From: Dimargaris cristalligena
Taxonomy: Eukaryota; Kickxellomycota; Dimargaritomycetes; Dimargaritales; Dimargaritaceae
DNA length: 13,262 bases
Assembly (NCBI GenBank): GCA_027576995.1
Contig: JANBQC010000697.1
Span: 1 to 13,262, forward strand
Direction: 5' to 3'
Position numbers and translations under genes: made by a program. Below are positions 1 to 9,897 of the stretch, one piece after another (position 1 is the stretch's first letter; each line of letters starts with the position of its first letter). The notes beneath the pieces are model-generated. The model was not told where the DNA came from and made no database searches. It worked only from the letters and a program-made list of their open reading frames with translations.

Positions 1-564
1 TGTTTGATGAATAATTGGTTTTACAGGATGAATTGATAGAGTATGATTAAAGGAGCTGTGCTTTACGTTGATAAATGAGTTCTAATTAGTAAAGGAATCA
101 GGTAATTAAATATCCTTCCAGTTACCTGCACTCTGCAGCACCACATATGTAATATAGCGCATTATAGTGCCTGTGGAACTGCTACTACAATCCGCAGTGC
201 TATATAAGGATTACTGCTTCGACTGCGAAAAATATTAGTGGGATTCAACCATTGGCACAAGATATAGAACGTGGCCCATATACGGCTGTTAGTTTTGATC
301 TGGGCAAATGGTACTGTCACTGCATAGTCAAGTATCCTATTACAGGCGGGGGTTTTCCATCGAGCATCGATGTTCTCCTCCACTCTTCATTTTACATTCC
401 ACCCAAATAGGTATATACGGCCGTCTCGCGCTTTAACCATATCAGCATATAATAGGGACACCCAAAGGTAACTGTTTTTATTAAGGAGTGGGAAATATAT
501 AATTACATTGGTCCTTGGAAGGGCTTATTAAATATATAAACATGACAAATATATACGACCAGTC
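1..564. other. AT-rich intergenic flank, no supported gene
   Basis: This stretch follows the 3' end of the large minus-strand gene. It is AT-rich and full of stops. The longest open stretch (minus strand, 162-383) begins with GTG rather than ATG and shows no recognisable motif, so I do not call it a gene. The only useful signal is a minus-strand AATAAA, listed separately. Confidence 0.6.
477..482 (-). terminator. Possible polyadenylation signal AATAAA of the large membrane-protein gene
   Basis: The plus strand reads TTTATT here, which is AATAAA on the minus strand. It lies about 83 bases past the TGA stop at 565-567, a reasonable position for a fungal 3' end. The surrounding minus-strand sequence is AT-rich. 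Such hexamers are common by chance in AT-rich DNA, so this is only a candidate. Confidence 0.35.
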
Positions 565-3500
565 TCACCAACCGGGCGAATCCAAAAGTTCGTGTAGCAC
601 ATCATTCTCCCCGACCAACGACTTGACCAAGATAACTATATTTTCCAGCTCTTCGATCACTTCTTCCAAGGCCGCGGAATAGGCGTACCAGTAGAACGTA
701 CTTAACATGTACTTGCGCGGGGGGCGCTGTGACCTATCCGGCGGTTTGCCCGTTGATGGACGGTTGGCATCCACGGGTGGCGTGCCCTTCGGGGGTGGGG
801 AATAATGATGGGATGGCCCAGGGCCAAGTGGTCTATTGGAGGCATGCAGCGGGGCCTCAAAGGGCACCCCTCCTTCACCAAGGTAGCGGTTGGTAAGAGT
901 TTGGTCTAATATGCAAGAGGTTCGCCGAGGGGGCATGGAAAGCCACTCGTCCTCGTCCTCACTTTCGTTGCCTTCGTCAAAACTAGCGAGAGGGGAACGT
1001 AAATTCCCCGCTCCATCCACCTGATCAGTGGGTACCAAATGGGAGTGGTGGGTCGGTACATATTGGTTATACCTGCGATGCGGATTATGGTGAATCGCCA
1101 GGTACTGATTATCAGTGGGAGCAAGCGAAGAGCGCCTGTGTCGGGGGCGGGACCGGGAAATTGGGGTTTGATCAAGTGGTTCGGCCGTGCTATCAGAACT
1201 GCCAGCGGCCCGCTTCCCTTGTTCCGGTTGGGGGGCAGGATTTGCCTGGTTACCAGCCATGGCCTTCTCTGTACCATTCAAAGTAGATGGTGGCGGAGGG
1301 CGCTCGGAGGACACATCACCTGTCTTACCATCCCGTTCCTGGGGATGACCTGGGGCTGACGGGCCTCCATTTACATCCCGGGTCCAAGAAGCGGTCGGGG
1401 GGCCGGATAATTTCGGAGCCCCGGTATGTTCATGGAGATACGCGGGTTGGGACCGGGGATTCTGTAATGTCCACTGTTTCGCACCCGATGGAAGGGGAGT
1501 ATCGGTTCCACGTCCCCGTTGACCAGTACGCCCCAGGTCACTGTCCTCATCGTCACTGTCGCTATCATCGCCGGGAAGCTCATATGTTGAGTTTTTGTCC
1601 AGGTGAGGGCGGTCCTGGGCCATGTGGCTCTTAATTTGCTGAATCAGCCGGATCCGAGCGGCCCGTCCGCTGGGTAGATAAGGGGGAAGGGGGGCTTTGG
1701 AGCGTAGGGCGCCTGCAAGGGAGTAGAAATTGATCAAGATGGCGGCGGTCATGTCCCGCCGGCCGTGTTGGTTAAAGGGCGTGATGATGGCGTGGTGAAC
1801 CTGGGGGGATATGTAGTCCGTCGTGATGGACATGGAAATAAGCCGATCCAAGATGTTTTGGAGCCGGTCTAGGATTTCGGCGTACACGGCTTTGGGAAAG
1901 GGCCCCTGGAGCCGGGGTTCCAGCGCGGATTCCTGCAGCATTATTTGACTACGACCGAGTAGGTCCTGCATTTTGCGAGTCCCCTTGACAATACTGGAAT
2001 TTAGCTGCTCATGAGGCCGGAGAACCGCCCGGGTAGGAGGGAAGTCGATATACGGATAGTCAACATCCAGGGCGGCCACCCGTTCTCCAGTAGTAAGACT
2101 GGTGGGTGCATCAAATCGACCTGGGGGATGAAACCGGAGGCCGTGAACTGATAATGACTGCGACTGATTGGAAGCAATGGACTGGAAGGTATCGGTCGGC
2201 AATAAAGAGGCTACTTGTGGCTGACTCAAGATACGGCTTAGCCGGCTTGAGGTATCGGCGTGCGGATCGTGGCTACTGCTAAAGCGCTGCATCAGTCCAC
2301 TGGGAGGCAGGGCACCCCCTCCGCTGCCGGTATGGACCATATTACCGTCGATGTCGTTAATATCGATCGTACTTGCACCTAACAGTGAGTAGGGAGTGGG
2401 CCCCAGTTGCCGGCCCGCCTTCTCGGTCCACTTGGGAGGTAGCGAGAGAGCGCTACTGGACTTCCGCGAAGTGCCACCTAACATGCTTAATTCCTGTTGG
2501 GCCTCTTGCCAGCGCACGTGCTCCAAGTATAGTTTGAAGAAGTGGTTTTGCGGATTAAGCAACGGATGGATTACTAGTTTGGCCACTAAGCGGGAGAAAA
2601 TATTACCGAGAGTATCCAGACCCAGAGCGGTAAAATGGCGTAGTTCGACTCGGGCAATACGGGGCCACAGCCAGGCGTTAATAACGAGTGCCACTAAGAT
2701 GCCCGCGAGTGTGTTCCACAGGCGCTTGTACGCCAGAGTCAGTATAGTATCATCCCCTTGGTTATTCGTGTAAAGCGTAAACACCGTGATAGTGAAGACA
2801 TTGGCCGACAAATACCCAACACTTTTGTGGGGCGTGAAAAGGACCACATAGAAGGCGGGGATGGAAAATACGAGCGTTACAATGAAAAGACCGTACCTGT
2901 TGCCTGTAGTCATGTACCAACCCACTACTGAAGCGATGACGGCAAGGCTGGTGCCGATAATTCGGTAAATAGCCATGAGTAACGTTCGTCCAATGGTGGG
3001 ACTCAGCACAATCAGAAACGCAACGACGAGCCATTGCATGCGCTGTTCAACGAAAAAATTCATGGATGCATCGAACCACGCTGGGAAGCAGATGAGCGTA
3101 ATGGTAAGGGACAGTTTGGTGGCGTAGTGTATCTGGTTACTCTTGAGAAATCGCGAAAAAAGCCAGAGTTGGTATAGAAAGGCTGCGCGTCGCTGGGCCC
3201 ATGGAGATGCAGCAGTGGATGCCGGGCCCGTAGAGCCCTTGACGTCCGAACCCGGGGCCGGGTTACTGTCGGAAGACAATTGGGGTGCGGGAGGATAAGA
3301 ACCCGCAAGTTCTCTGGTGGCCACGAATTGGTTCAGGGAGGACGCTCTCTCTCGGTCACTGAAACTATCCCCGCGCGGAAAGTTCGGGGAGGCCCCGGGG
3401 GTTCGGATCTGTTGGCTAGTGCTAACGGAATTGCGACGAGAAGGCGGCTGATGGCCAGATTGAATCTGGGTAGGAGGATCGTTTGAGGAGGGACTTCGGG

Positions 3501-6500
3501 GTGAGTGACGAGCCAGAAATGACCGGCTAGGCCGTGTTATAGCTGGTGAAGATGCGGAATGGCCTATTCTCCCGGTCTCGGTCGGCTGTGGGCCAGTTTG
3601 GTCCGCATTAGACATATTGGGGTTTCTCTGTCTCAATTCAAGGGAGTGGCTTCTGGCCCTATCAGCAAGTGAGGTGTATGATAGGTGTCTGCTACCCTTG
3701 GTGAGGCACGGAGGCCATGCACGCCCCAACCAACGGGACCACCATTTGGGCTCAGGGCTTGACGGACTATTACACCCACTATAACTGGCTTCACGACCAG
3801 CCGTCGTTTCAGACTCGGACCCGCTTTCGGAATTAGTATCGTCGATGTTTTCATCGAACACCTGCCTTACGGCTTCTCGATAGTCATGGTAGAGTTCATT
3901 GTGCTCCGCGGCCAAATGGCTATCACGACGGCCATACCGGCGGCGGCGAACAGTCGAATCGGCGCTAGACGAGACATTCGGCGGGCGGGGTTGAGCAGGT
4001 CGAGCCAGGACCCCAGTGGACCGGCCATACACGGTACCCACGGGCATTTTACCAAACTCTCTATCGCGTTTCTTGTCACTCGGCGTATTATGATGCCGGC
4101 CCGAAGGATGTTGGCGAAACGTTCCCCAGGACTCGGTGGGTTGGGATTTTCTGCGCAGGTCAGTTTCTGATTTTTTAGGGGATGGTCGCGGTTTGGCGCC
4201 AAACAGAAGTCCAGACATGTAGAACCGAAAATGACGGAACAGCCACCGGGCATCGCCGTTCCAGCGTACCCACAGGCGTTTAGTTTTGGAACGGGCGAGT
4301 TGCAAGGTGTGAATCTGCGTTACTAAGGTTGACAGAAGGAGGGCGACTTCGCGGAGACTGAATAAGAAAAAGAAAATCAGAAAGGCCTCCTCCCGTGGCT
4401 CTTCGAATGGCAAGGCGGGGTTGCCCGAGTCGGATGGGCCATCCCCAGTACCCCCGGGTTCCCGATGCGAATCCCGAGGCCCAGTAGGGCCCACCACGTT
4501 CATGGTGTGCCGGTATACTTTGCGAATGGCCGTTACCTCCAATTTATCGAATCGGGCGATGGCTTGTTGGATTTGATTGACAAAGTCCTGCATATCCGCA
4601 TCGGATAGGGGGTCGTTGGACCGAACGGGATGGGGGATTTGATTTTCTGGGCGTTCAGAGTGAGAGGGACTTGGCGCTGGGGCCGGGGTGGGTGAGCCTT
4701 CTCCACCTGATGTTGCCTCGGCGGCCTTCTCGCCCCCAGGGACGGCTGGATTCTCTGGGACATCCATCCTCGGTCCCGCAAACAATTGGGATAGGCGTCG
4801 GGGCCGGACAACCCGATTGAAATTACCCTGGTCATCAATCTCAATGGATACACTGCTGGCACTGGTTCGTGGGTGGGTCGATGGAGACTCGGGTTCGGGT
4901 CGAGGACTTCCCCTTTCCGCAGCAGGGGGAGCCGGTTTTCCATGATGGGGTACCTCCGATGACGATAGCTTCGCCTCTTCTGACTCCGTATGTAACCCTA
5001 TGAGATGACGATAGAGATTCACAAAAAACCCGTGGGATTGATCCCCGGCTCGCTTCTGGTACCTGGCTTCGATAACGGAGTAGTTGTGAATCAGTAGGTC
5101 GTCTGGCAACTCGTTCACTATGCGCACCGTCGCGCTGGACTGAATGAAGCCTTCGCAGTTTTTGATAAACTGGTGAACGCACCGGTCAAGTGTCAATTCA
5201 CAGAGGTAGGAAAGTTCCTGGATGGACGGCCCGAAGCTATGCAAAAGCTGCATGAAAATTTTCCGATCGGCTTTGGCCAGCTCCTTGGGCACGCTAGGTT
5301 TCCGACGTATCAAAGCAGGCTGATCCAAGGACATGACTGAAGGCGTATGTAGACCAGGTCCAGCCTGGAATGACGACGGTCTAGAAGGGCAAGCGGACAT
5401 GGTGACTGCCGGGGTATATGGATACATCCCACTAGACTGCTCGGTCACGGGCGTAGACTCCCCATCGTCACTCCTGGGCAGTGGCAGGACCAAATCGGGC
5501 GGGTGTCCCGTAGGCTCGTTACACGTCGTGCGCTGGTCCAGAAAGACCCGGGCGTTCATCAAATAGCGCTCATTTTGGGCGGACAGTGTCATACTTCCTA
5601 GATGCTGCGAGATGAGGAGCAGGGTATTTTGGATGGCGTCAAAATCCTCGGGCTTGTGGTTGGAGTAGGATATTTCATACTTGGCTTCGAGAGCAGCCTC
5701 CTTTAAAGCCGACATGGCCTGGCGAACATTGGCCATTTGAGCACCGAACTGCTGGGGTGTCAGGATGGCAGATGAGTCCCGCAGTAGGAAGGCTTTGGTG
5801 GTGATATCTAACACTTTGAGAACCCGGCACATGACAGTTAGAACGTGCTTCTCCAGGACGAAAATGGCCGAAACGGGGAAGAAGACGATACCGGAAACCA
5901 AAGCGATATTGGCGCCAAATATAAGCGGTTTAAAATAGGCCCATACAAAGGCCACGGCTCCGGTAGTGTTGTCCACTTTGGCGGTCATCGTTAAAATCAG
6001 GGGGAAGCAAAATAGAATACTTGGGATGTAGTAACGTTTATTACGCACCCGGAACAGGCTTACTTGGAATAACCCTACGAAAAGCCACACGGCCAAAATG
6101 GCCCGGGCCCCGTGGTTGCCATTCTGTAGAAAACGGCGGTTGCATTCCTCAGCGGCAAACCTACCTAGCAGGCTATACCCGAAAGCGAGGGCCAGTCCAA
6201 TGTAGGCCAAGACCATAGCTTCCACATGGGCCCCGATAGTCGGAGCGGAACAGAGAAATATAGTGGAAAAAGGCAAAAGATACGAATACTTGCCAATCCA
6301 TTTCTCGATGCTACTGATCAGAATGAAGAGAGTTGATATGGCAAACGTTAAAACGGAGCGGATCAACCTGGTCATGGCCCCCGGGGGGCGCAGACGGGCA
6401 ATTACGACCTGGGCTTCTGCAGACAGAGAGGCCCGCAGCTGGGCCCAGCACCTTGGTGGTGGTGGTGGTGGCGATGTTAGTGGTGGGGAAGACAATGATG

Positions 6501-7314
6501 AGGATCGGGAAGACGAATCCGAATGATTATAATCATATGACCGCCGCCAGGACGGGGTGTGGGCTGTATTAGAATGGCGCGAGTGGAGGGGGTGATCCTG
6601 GCTGTGCCAGGTGAATTGGTTCGGTTCCCCAGGGGAGGGCCTAGGTTCCGGATGCAGCTCGGTTATGAGTTTTACAGGACTAGTCGGATAGTGGCGCATA
6701 TCGTAGGTTTGGGGGCCTGTGGGATCTGCCGGGTGGGCCGACAACTGACCCGTCGAATGAGTGGTTCGGGAACTCCAGACCCGGGCCAGGGGTGCCTGTG
6801 GGTGAAGGGGCTGCAATGGTGGACTACCTTGGAATTGACTAGCTGGGCTGCTGTTTCGTGGATGGAGTGCAGTCGCCCACGAAGAATGGATACGTTCTGG
6901 GGACTCGCGGCCTTCGGACGAGGGATGAGGTTCCTCCGACCTGTACGAGGACACGCCCACAGGCTGGGTGGACATGTCGAAATAACCGGACATTGATTCC
7001 GACGACATGGGGTGGGCACTGACGGATTCCATGGACGAGTGCGCTGAATGAGCCGGAAACGACCGAGGTTTCCGGAGGGCGCTTGGGGAATGACGAGCCG
7101 AAGGGTAGCGCCATGGGGTACGGCTGGGCGGGCGGAATACTAACCGGGAGCGGTGGGGGCGTAGCCGGTCTGGGAGGGCCTTTGGGCGGCGTCTAAGGGA
7201 GTGTGGAGGAGAGCCATGCGGAGTTGTTTGGGCTGGGTCGGGCGGGGTTGAAACGGGAGAATGTGCAGGTGACCGAGGCGGAATGGAGTCTGCTGTTGAG
7301 CTGACTCGATCCAT
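565..7314 (-). CDS. Giant ArAE/FUSC-type double-bundle membrane protein with DUF2421 (Bre4-like) tail
   Basis: This is one unbroken frame of 2,249 codons from ATG (7312-7314) to TGA (565-567). Residues 1-310 are rich in Ser, Pro and His, with a six-proline run at 282-287. A first hydrophobic bundle spans about 316-490 with roughly six membrane segments and the loop sequence SAPTIGAHVEAM. A conserved-looking helical region follows (about 505-770). After a low-complexity stretch comes a hydrophobic block at 976-1000 (AFLIFFFLFSLREVALLL). A second bundle of about six segments lies at 1400-1555, with the matching loop LSPTIGRTLL at 1437-1446. Residues 1556-1895 look like DUF2421, and its aromatic C-terminal signature (YMLSTFYWYAYSAALEEVIE) appears only at 2202-2221, after an acidic, disordered insert. 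By family knowledge this resembles the fungal ArAE_2_N, FUSC_2 and DUF2421 architecture, which includes yeast Bre4 (about 1,125 residues). Localisation to an internal membrane and a transport role are inferred; no substrate is known. The length is about twice that of Bre4, the excess being linker. No upstream in-frame Met exists. In-frame introns within the linkers cannot be excluded. Confidence 0.9.
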   Translation of the reverse strand: MDRVSSTADSIPPRSPAHSPVSTPPDPAQTTPHGSPPHSLRRRPKALPDRLRPHRSRLVFRPPSRTPWRYPSARHSPSALRKPRSFPAHSAHSSMESVSAHPMSSESMSGYFDMSTQPVGVSSYRSEEPHPSSEGRESPERIHSSWATALHPRNSSPASQFQGSPPLQPLHPQAPLARVWSSRTTHSTGQLSAHPADPTGPQTYDMRHYPTSPVKLITELHPEPRPSPGEPNQFTWHSQDHPLHSRHSNTAHTPSWRRSYDYNHSDSSSRSSSLSSPPLTSPPPPPPRCWAQLRASLSAEAQVVIARLRPPGAMTRLIRSVLTFAISTLFILISSIEKWIGKYSYLLPFSTIFLCSAPTIGAHVEAMVLAYIGLALAFGYSLLGRFAAEECNRRFLQNGNHGARAILAVWLFVGLFQVSLFRVRNKRYYIPSILFCFPLILTMTAKVDNTTGAVAFVWAYFKPLIFGANIALVSGIVFFPVSAIFVLEKHVLTVMCRVLKVLDITTKAFLLRDSSAILTPQQFGAQMANVRQAMSALKEAALEAKYEISYSNHKPEDFDAIQNTLLLISQHLGSMTLSAQNERYLMNARVFLDQRTTCNEPTGHPPDLVLPLPRSDDGESTPVTEQSSGMYPYTPAVTMSACPSRPSSFQAGPGLHTPSVMSLDQPALIRRKPSVPKELAKADRKIFMQLLHSFGPSIQELSYLCELTLDRCVHQFIKNCEGFIQSSATVRIVNELPDDLLIHNYSVIEARYQKRAGDQSHGFFVNLYRHLIGLHTESEEAKLSSSEVPHHGKPAPPAAERGSPRPEPESPSTHPRTSASSVSIEIDDQGNFNRVVRPRRLSQLFAGPRMDVPENPAVPGGEKAAEATSGGEGSPTPAPAPSPSHSERPENQIPHPVRSNDPLSDADMQDFVNQIQQAIARFDKLEVTAIRKVYRHTMNVVGPTGPRDSHREPGGTGDGPSDSGNPALPFEEPREEAFLIFFFLFSLREVALLLSTLVTQIHTLQLARSKTKRLWVRWNGDARWLFRHFRFYMSGLLFGAKPRPSPKKSETDLRRKSQPTESWGTFRQHPSGRHHNTPSDKKRDREFGKMPVGTVYGRSTGVLARPAQPRPPNVSSSADSTVRRRRYGRRDSHLAAEHNELYHDYREAVRQVFDENIDDTNSESGSESETTAGREASYSGCNSPSSPEPKWWSRWLGRAWPPCLTKGSRHLSYTSLADRARSHSLELRQRNPNMSNADQTGPQPTETGRIGHSASSPAITRPSRSFLARHSPRSPSSNDPPTQIQSGHQPPSRRNSVSTSQQIRTPGASPNFPRGDSFSDRERASSLNQFVATRELAGSYPPAPQLSSDSNPAPGSDVKGSTGPASTAASPWAQRRAAFLYQLWLFSRFLKSNQIHYATKLSLTITLICFPAWFDASMNFFVEQRMQWLVVAFLIVLSPTIGRTLLMAIYRIIGTSLAVIASVVGWYMTTGNRYGLFIVTLVFSIPAFYVVLFTPHKSVGYLSANVFTITVFTLYTNNQGDDTILTLAYKRLWNTLAGILVALVINAWLWPRIARVELRHFTALGLDTLGNIFSRLVAKLVIHPLLNPQNHFFKLYLEHVRWQEAQQELSMLGGTSRKSSSALSLPPKWTEKAGRQLGPTPYSLLGASTIDINDIDGNMVHTGSGGGALPPSGLMQRFSSSHDPHADTSSRLSRILSQPQVASLLPTDTFQSIASNQSQSLSVHGLRFHPPGRFDAPTSLTTGERVAALDVDYPYIDFPPTRAVLRPHEQLNSSIVKGTRKMQDLLGRSQIMLQESALEPRLQGPFPKAVYAEILDRLQNILDRLISMSITTDYISPQVHHAIITPFNQHGRRDMTAAILINFYSLAGALRSKAPLPPYLPSGRAARIRLIQQIKSHMAQDRPHLDKNSTYELPGDDSDSDDEDSDLGRTGQRGRGTDTPLPSGAKQWTLQNPRSQPAYLHEHTGAPKLSGPPTASWTRDVNGGPSAPGHPQERDGKTGDVSSERPPPPSTLNGTEKAMAGNQANPAPQPEQGKRAAGSSDSTAEPLDQTPISRSRPRHRRSSLAPTDNQYLAIHHNPHRRYNQYVPTHHSHLVPTDQVDGAGNLRSPLASFDEGNESEDEDEWLSMPPRRTSCILDQTLTNRYLGEGGVPFEAPLHASNRPLGPGPSHHYSPPPKGTPPVDANRPSTGKPPDRSQRPPRKYMLSTFYWYAYSAALEEVIEELENIVILVKSLVGENDVLHELLDSPGW
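6454..6471 (+). repeat. Trinucleotide repeat (TGG)6, six prolines on the coding strand
   Basis: Six perfect TGG units on the plus strand read as six CCA proline codons (residues 282-287) in the minus-strand membrane-protein gene, shortly before its first membrane bundle. All six codons are identical, so the tract could vary in length by replication slippage without breaking the frame. Confidence 0.9.
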
Positions 7315-7398
7315 GTAAGTAAGGCCAAGTACACTGGCTCCGTTGCCTGATGGTTCGGGGTTCAGGGGGTATGTAGACGCCGGGTGGACCTTGGTGGA

Positions 7399-7412
7399 GT
7401 ATATTTAATTGG
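7399..7412 (-). promoter_or_regulatory. Possible core promoter (CCAAT next to TATA-like sequence) for the large gene
   Basis: The minus strand reads CCAATTAAATATAC, about 85-98 bases upstream of the ATG at 7314. This places a CCAAT pentamer directly against an AT-rich TATA-like stretch, an unusually tight arrangement. The coding frame also stays open upstream of the ATG as far as this point. Support is by motif only, and AT-rich DNA gives such matches by chance. Confidence 0.25.
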
Positions 7413-7833
7413 TAAAATAATTATAGTAGGAGGCTGAAGAATATTGAGACTAGCCAAAGAGAATGTATTTGGTGCGATAATAGAGTCAGGGACCACTGGG
7501 ATGAAACCAATGGAGTGATAGTATACTAAACTAGGCTAATGAAATTCGAATATATTACGGAATAGCTAATGTGAAACTGGCGAGAACGAGGCAGGCAGGC
7601 TGTATGATTTATAGGAGTGAATAGACATTATTAGTTGTTAAAGGGCGCCTTTGTAAACTAGGATTGACTACGGGCCAACTCCAAATCAGCGAGAAAAATC
7701 AGTATTTTGACAAACTAGCGAATAGATTGAACAGCGGGACTTACGTTTAAATAGAATAGTGGGCATAACGCACGACAGAAAGGGGCTGGCCCCGATTTGT
7801 TGTGGCATTAATCAGACACGGGGCTGAGCGTCA

Positions 7834-8022
7834 ATGGCCCGGTACCACATTAAACCAGGGGCGCTGTTAGTTTGGGTTGACTGGAGTTGTAATGGTAGTA
7901 TACGCGAAATGGATCCACTAGGGGAGGACCAAGTAATCGAGCGCACTACGAACTCTTCTCCCCACACTGGCCTTATCCTGTGTACCTGGGTCAACATTGA
8001 GCCGCCGTCCCTATTCCTTTGA
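7834..8022 (+). other. Orphan 62-codon ORF island, function unknown
   Basis: An ATG-started frame of 62 codons ends in TGA inside a locally GC-richer patch of the spacer. The peptide contains tryptophans and mixed polar and hydrophobic residues (for example LLVWVDWSCNGSIREM). It has no signal peptide and no motif that I recognise. The opposite strand is also open here, which weakens the case. It could be a small gene, one exon of a larger gene, a relic, or chance. Confidence 0.15.
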
Positions 8023-9041
8023 GCTATTGCCAATTAATATCCGATCCAAAAACCAACACCGTGCCCAGTGTCTTACAATGAGAAATGGTGATGATATTCA
8101 TTCAAAAATGAACGGCTGTCAAAACTTATAAAAGAGAATTTAACATACTAGTTCCATAAACAGCGGGCGAAGACGAAATGTGAAGCAAAACAGCATTGGT
8201 ACCATCTGATAGATATCACCCCACCAATAGTACTAAATGCTGGCAATTATACCCCTTTTATTAATAAATTAGCCGGTATTGTGGATTGGGACTCTGCGAC
8301 TTGTTGCTAACACTAAGCTGGGTGGTTGGGTATCCTCTTCCTGCCATGCCTACAACCATGGGGTGGTCGCCACAGCTTCTGATGTTCCTCAAACTACATA
8401 ATGGTTCATGGGGGTAACATAAGAAATTTACCTATAGGGGTTTCGGAGTTGAATGGAACCCTGGGTGGAAAGACAAGTAGCCCACAAAGCCATAAAGAAA
8501 GGGGCGGTCTCAAGAATCCCCCTCTCTACCTTCTCTCCTCCTTAGCTCAACCATCAACAGGGGTTGTGGTTAATGCAAAGGGAGAGAGTAATGCGGAAGC
8601 GGAAGCGCAATGTATACCAGCCTAAGCACCGCAATGGGCTGCTAAGGCAACTCTGTGTAGGTGGGGCAAAACTATGAAAGCATAGAATGCCCGGGAAAGT
8701 GGAAACATGTCGTGTATTACGCAAAGGAGGATGAGTCTGGCTTCACAAAGATAAGCTGCATCATAAATACCACTAAATAGATGCCCAACTAAACCCCGCC
8801 CCCTACCATAAATGGAACAGCTATAAAAAACGATTTACACTTTCTTTCAAGGTTTCATAATCATATCCAATAAAGAATCTCAGCTAAAAGGCATGCTATT
8901 TGCTACATTACCAAGCATCTTGGTTGATAAAATCCCCTCTGTCTGGTAAATAGCAGATAAGTCCCAGGTGGAGGACTATTCTGATCCCCCAATGATGGAA
9001 AGAGTTACACTGTGACTTTATCGTAGTTATGCAGAGATTAG

Positions 9042-9314
9042 CTTGATACGCCAAGCCATGGTTGGTTGACGTGGAAGGCCACAATTACGGTAACTACCGG
9101 GCGTGGCCAACCACCCAAAGTCGGGGCGTCACCTGGTCTCGCCAATAAAAACATCACTGGAGGGCCCGCAAACAGATCCTACCCCTATCGGCCTATGGAG
9201 GAATTAAGAATACAAAATGAACAATGGCACATCCCTCCCCAAGCTCTCTATCGTAACAATGTGATCAACTTATTTCAAAGAGCTGCCTACCCAACCTACC
9301 CACCTGGACTCTGA
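9042..9314 (+). other. Orphan open stretch, possible single exon, function unknown
   Basis: The frame is open from just after a TAG at 9039-9041 to a TGA at 9312-9314. It has no early ATG, so it would need an upstream exon; the bases before it end in AG and could serve as an acceptor (GCAGAGATTAG). The peptide is Pro, Asn and Tyr rich, including IPPQALYRNNVINLFQRAAY. I found no donor or upstream exon that completes a gene. It may be a relic or chance. Confidence 0.15.
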
Positions 9315-9897
9315 ATCGGGATGTGTATGGTTAACCGCCGCGACACAGTGAGCATATATCCCTCATAGTGGTACCAATAATCAACTGTCAAAGTCGAACA
9401 ATTTACCCAGATACAGTCGCGGATGGCAACCCCCTCTAAATATACCCAAGAAAATATTGGTGATTGGGTTAGAAGATACCAACCACTATAGTTAAGTTAT
9501 AAAACTAAAATGGCCAAAGCCACTGTTCTCATTGTGGCTAACATGTATACCCAAAGGTAGAGTTGAAAATTGACCCATTTCCAACAAAAGCTAGAGTGAT
9601 GGTCAAATACTGGTAATATACTTATTATAACCTATGGAATAGATAAAATAGACTTGTAAAGCACCAAGCCGTGACCTAATAATTGCGAAAAATATTGGCG
9701 AAAAACAAGAACGGGGATAAAGGGAGGTGGGGTTAAAGGACGAAATGGTAGACCTACTATTTTATATCACCGGTGAGCTGATAGCGAGAAGCACTATATA
9801 TAGGTACTAAATGGAAACAAAGTAGTACAGATTAAAACCACTGATTATAAAAAAGTCAAAGCGAATCTCAAAGATACGTAAAAAGTCGGAGATACAA

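Larger units (their letters stand above)
7315..9897. other. 2.6 kb intergenic spacer with no supported gene
   Basis: This spacer separates the start of the large membrane-protein gene from the 3' end of the F-box-like gene. It is AT-rich with many stops in all frames. Short open islands occur around 7834-8022, 8401-8625 and 9042-9314 on the plus strand, none with a motif I recognise or a convincing exon chain. I saw no terminal inverted repeats, tRNA-like cloverleaf or transposase fragment. No AATAAA is visible on the minus strand in the roughly 300 bases past the F-box-like gene's stop. Confidence 0.6.

Noticed and set aside
162..383. Minus-strand 73-codon ORF downstream of the large gene
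   Set aside because: It starts with GTG, which is not a normal nuclear start in fungi. It has no motif, and no exon could be joined to it convincingly.
906..7114. Many 65-145 codon ORFs on either strand inside the large membrane-protein gene
   Set aside because: They are shadows in other frames of a GC-rich coding region. None has membrane segments, motifs or a layout of its own.
8401..8625. Plus-strand 74-codon ORF with a possible upstream leader starting at 8346
   Set aside because: The leader frame ends in TAA at 8415-8417, no clear acceptor links it to the longer ORF, and no known motif is present.
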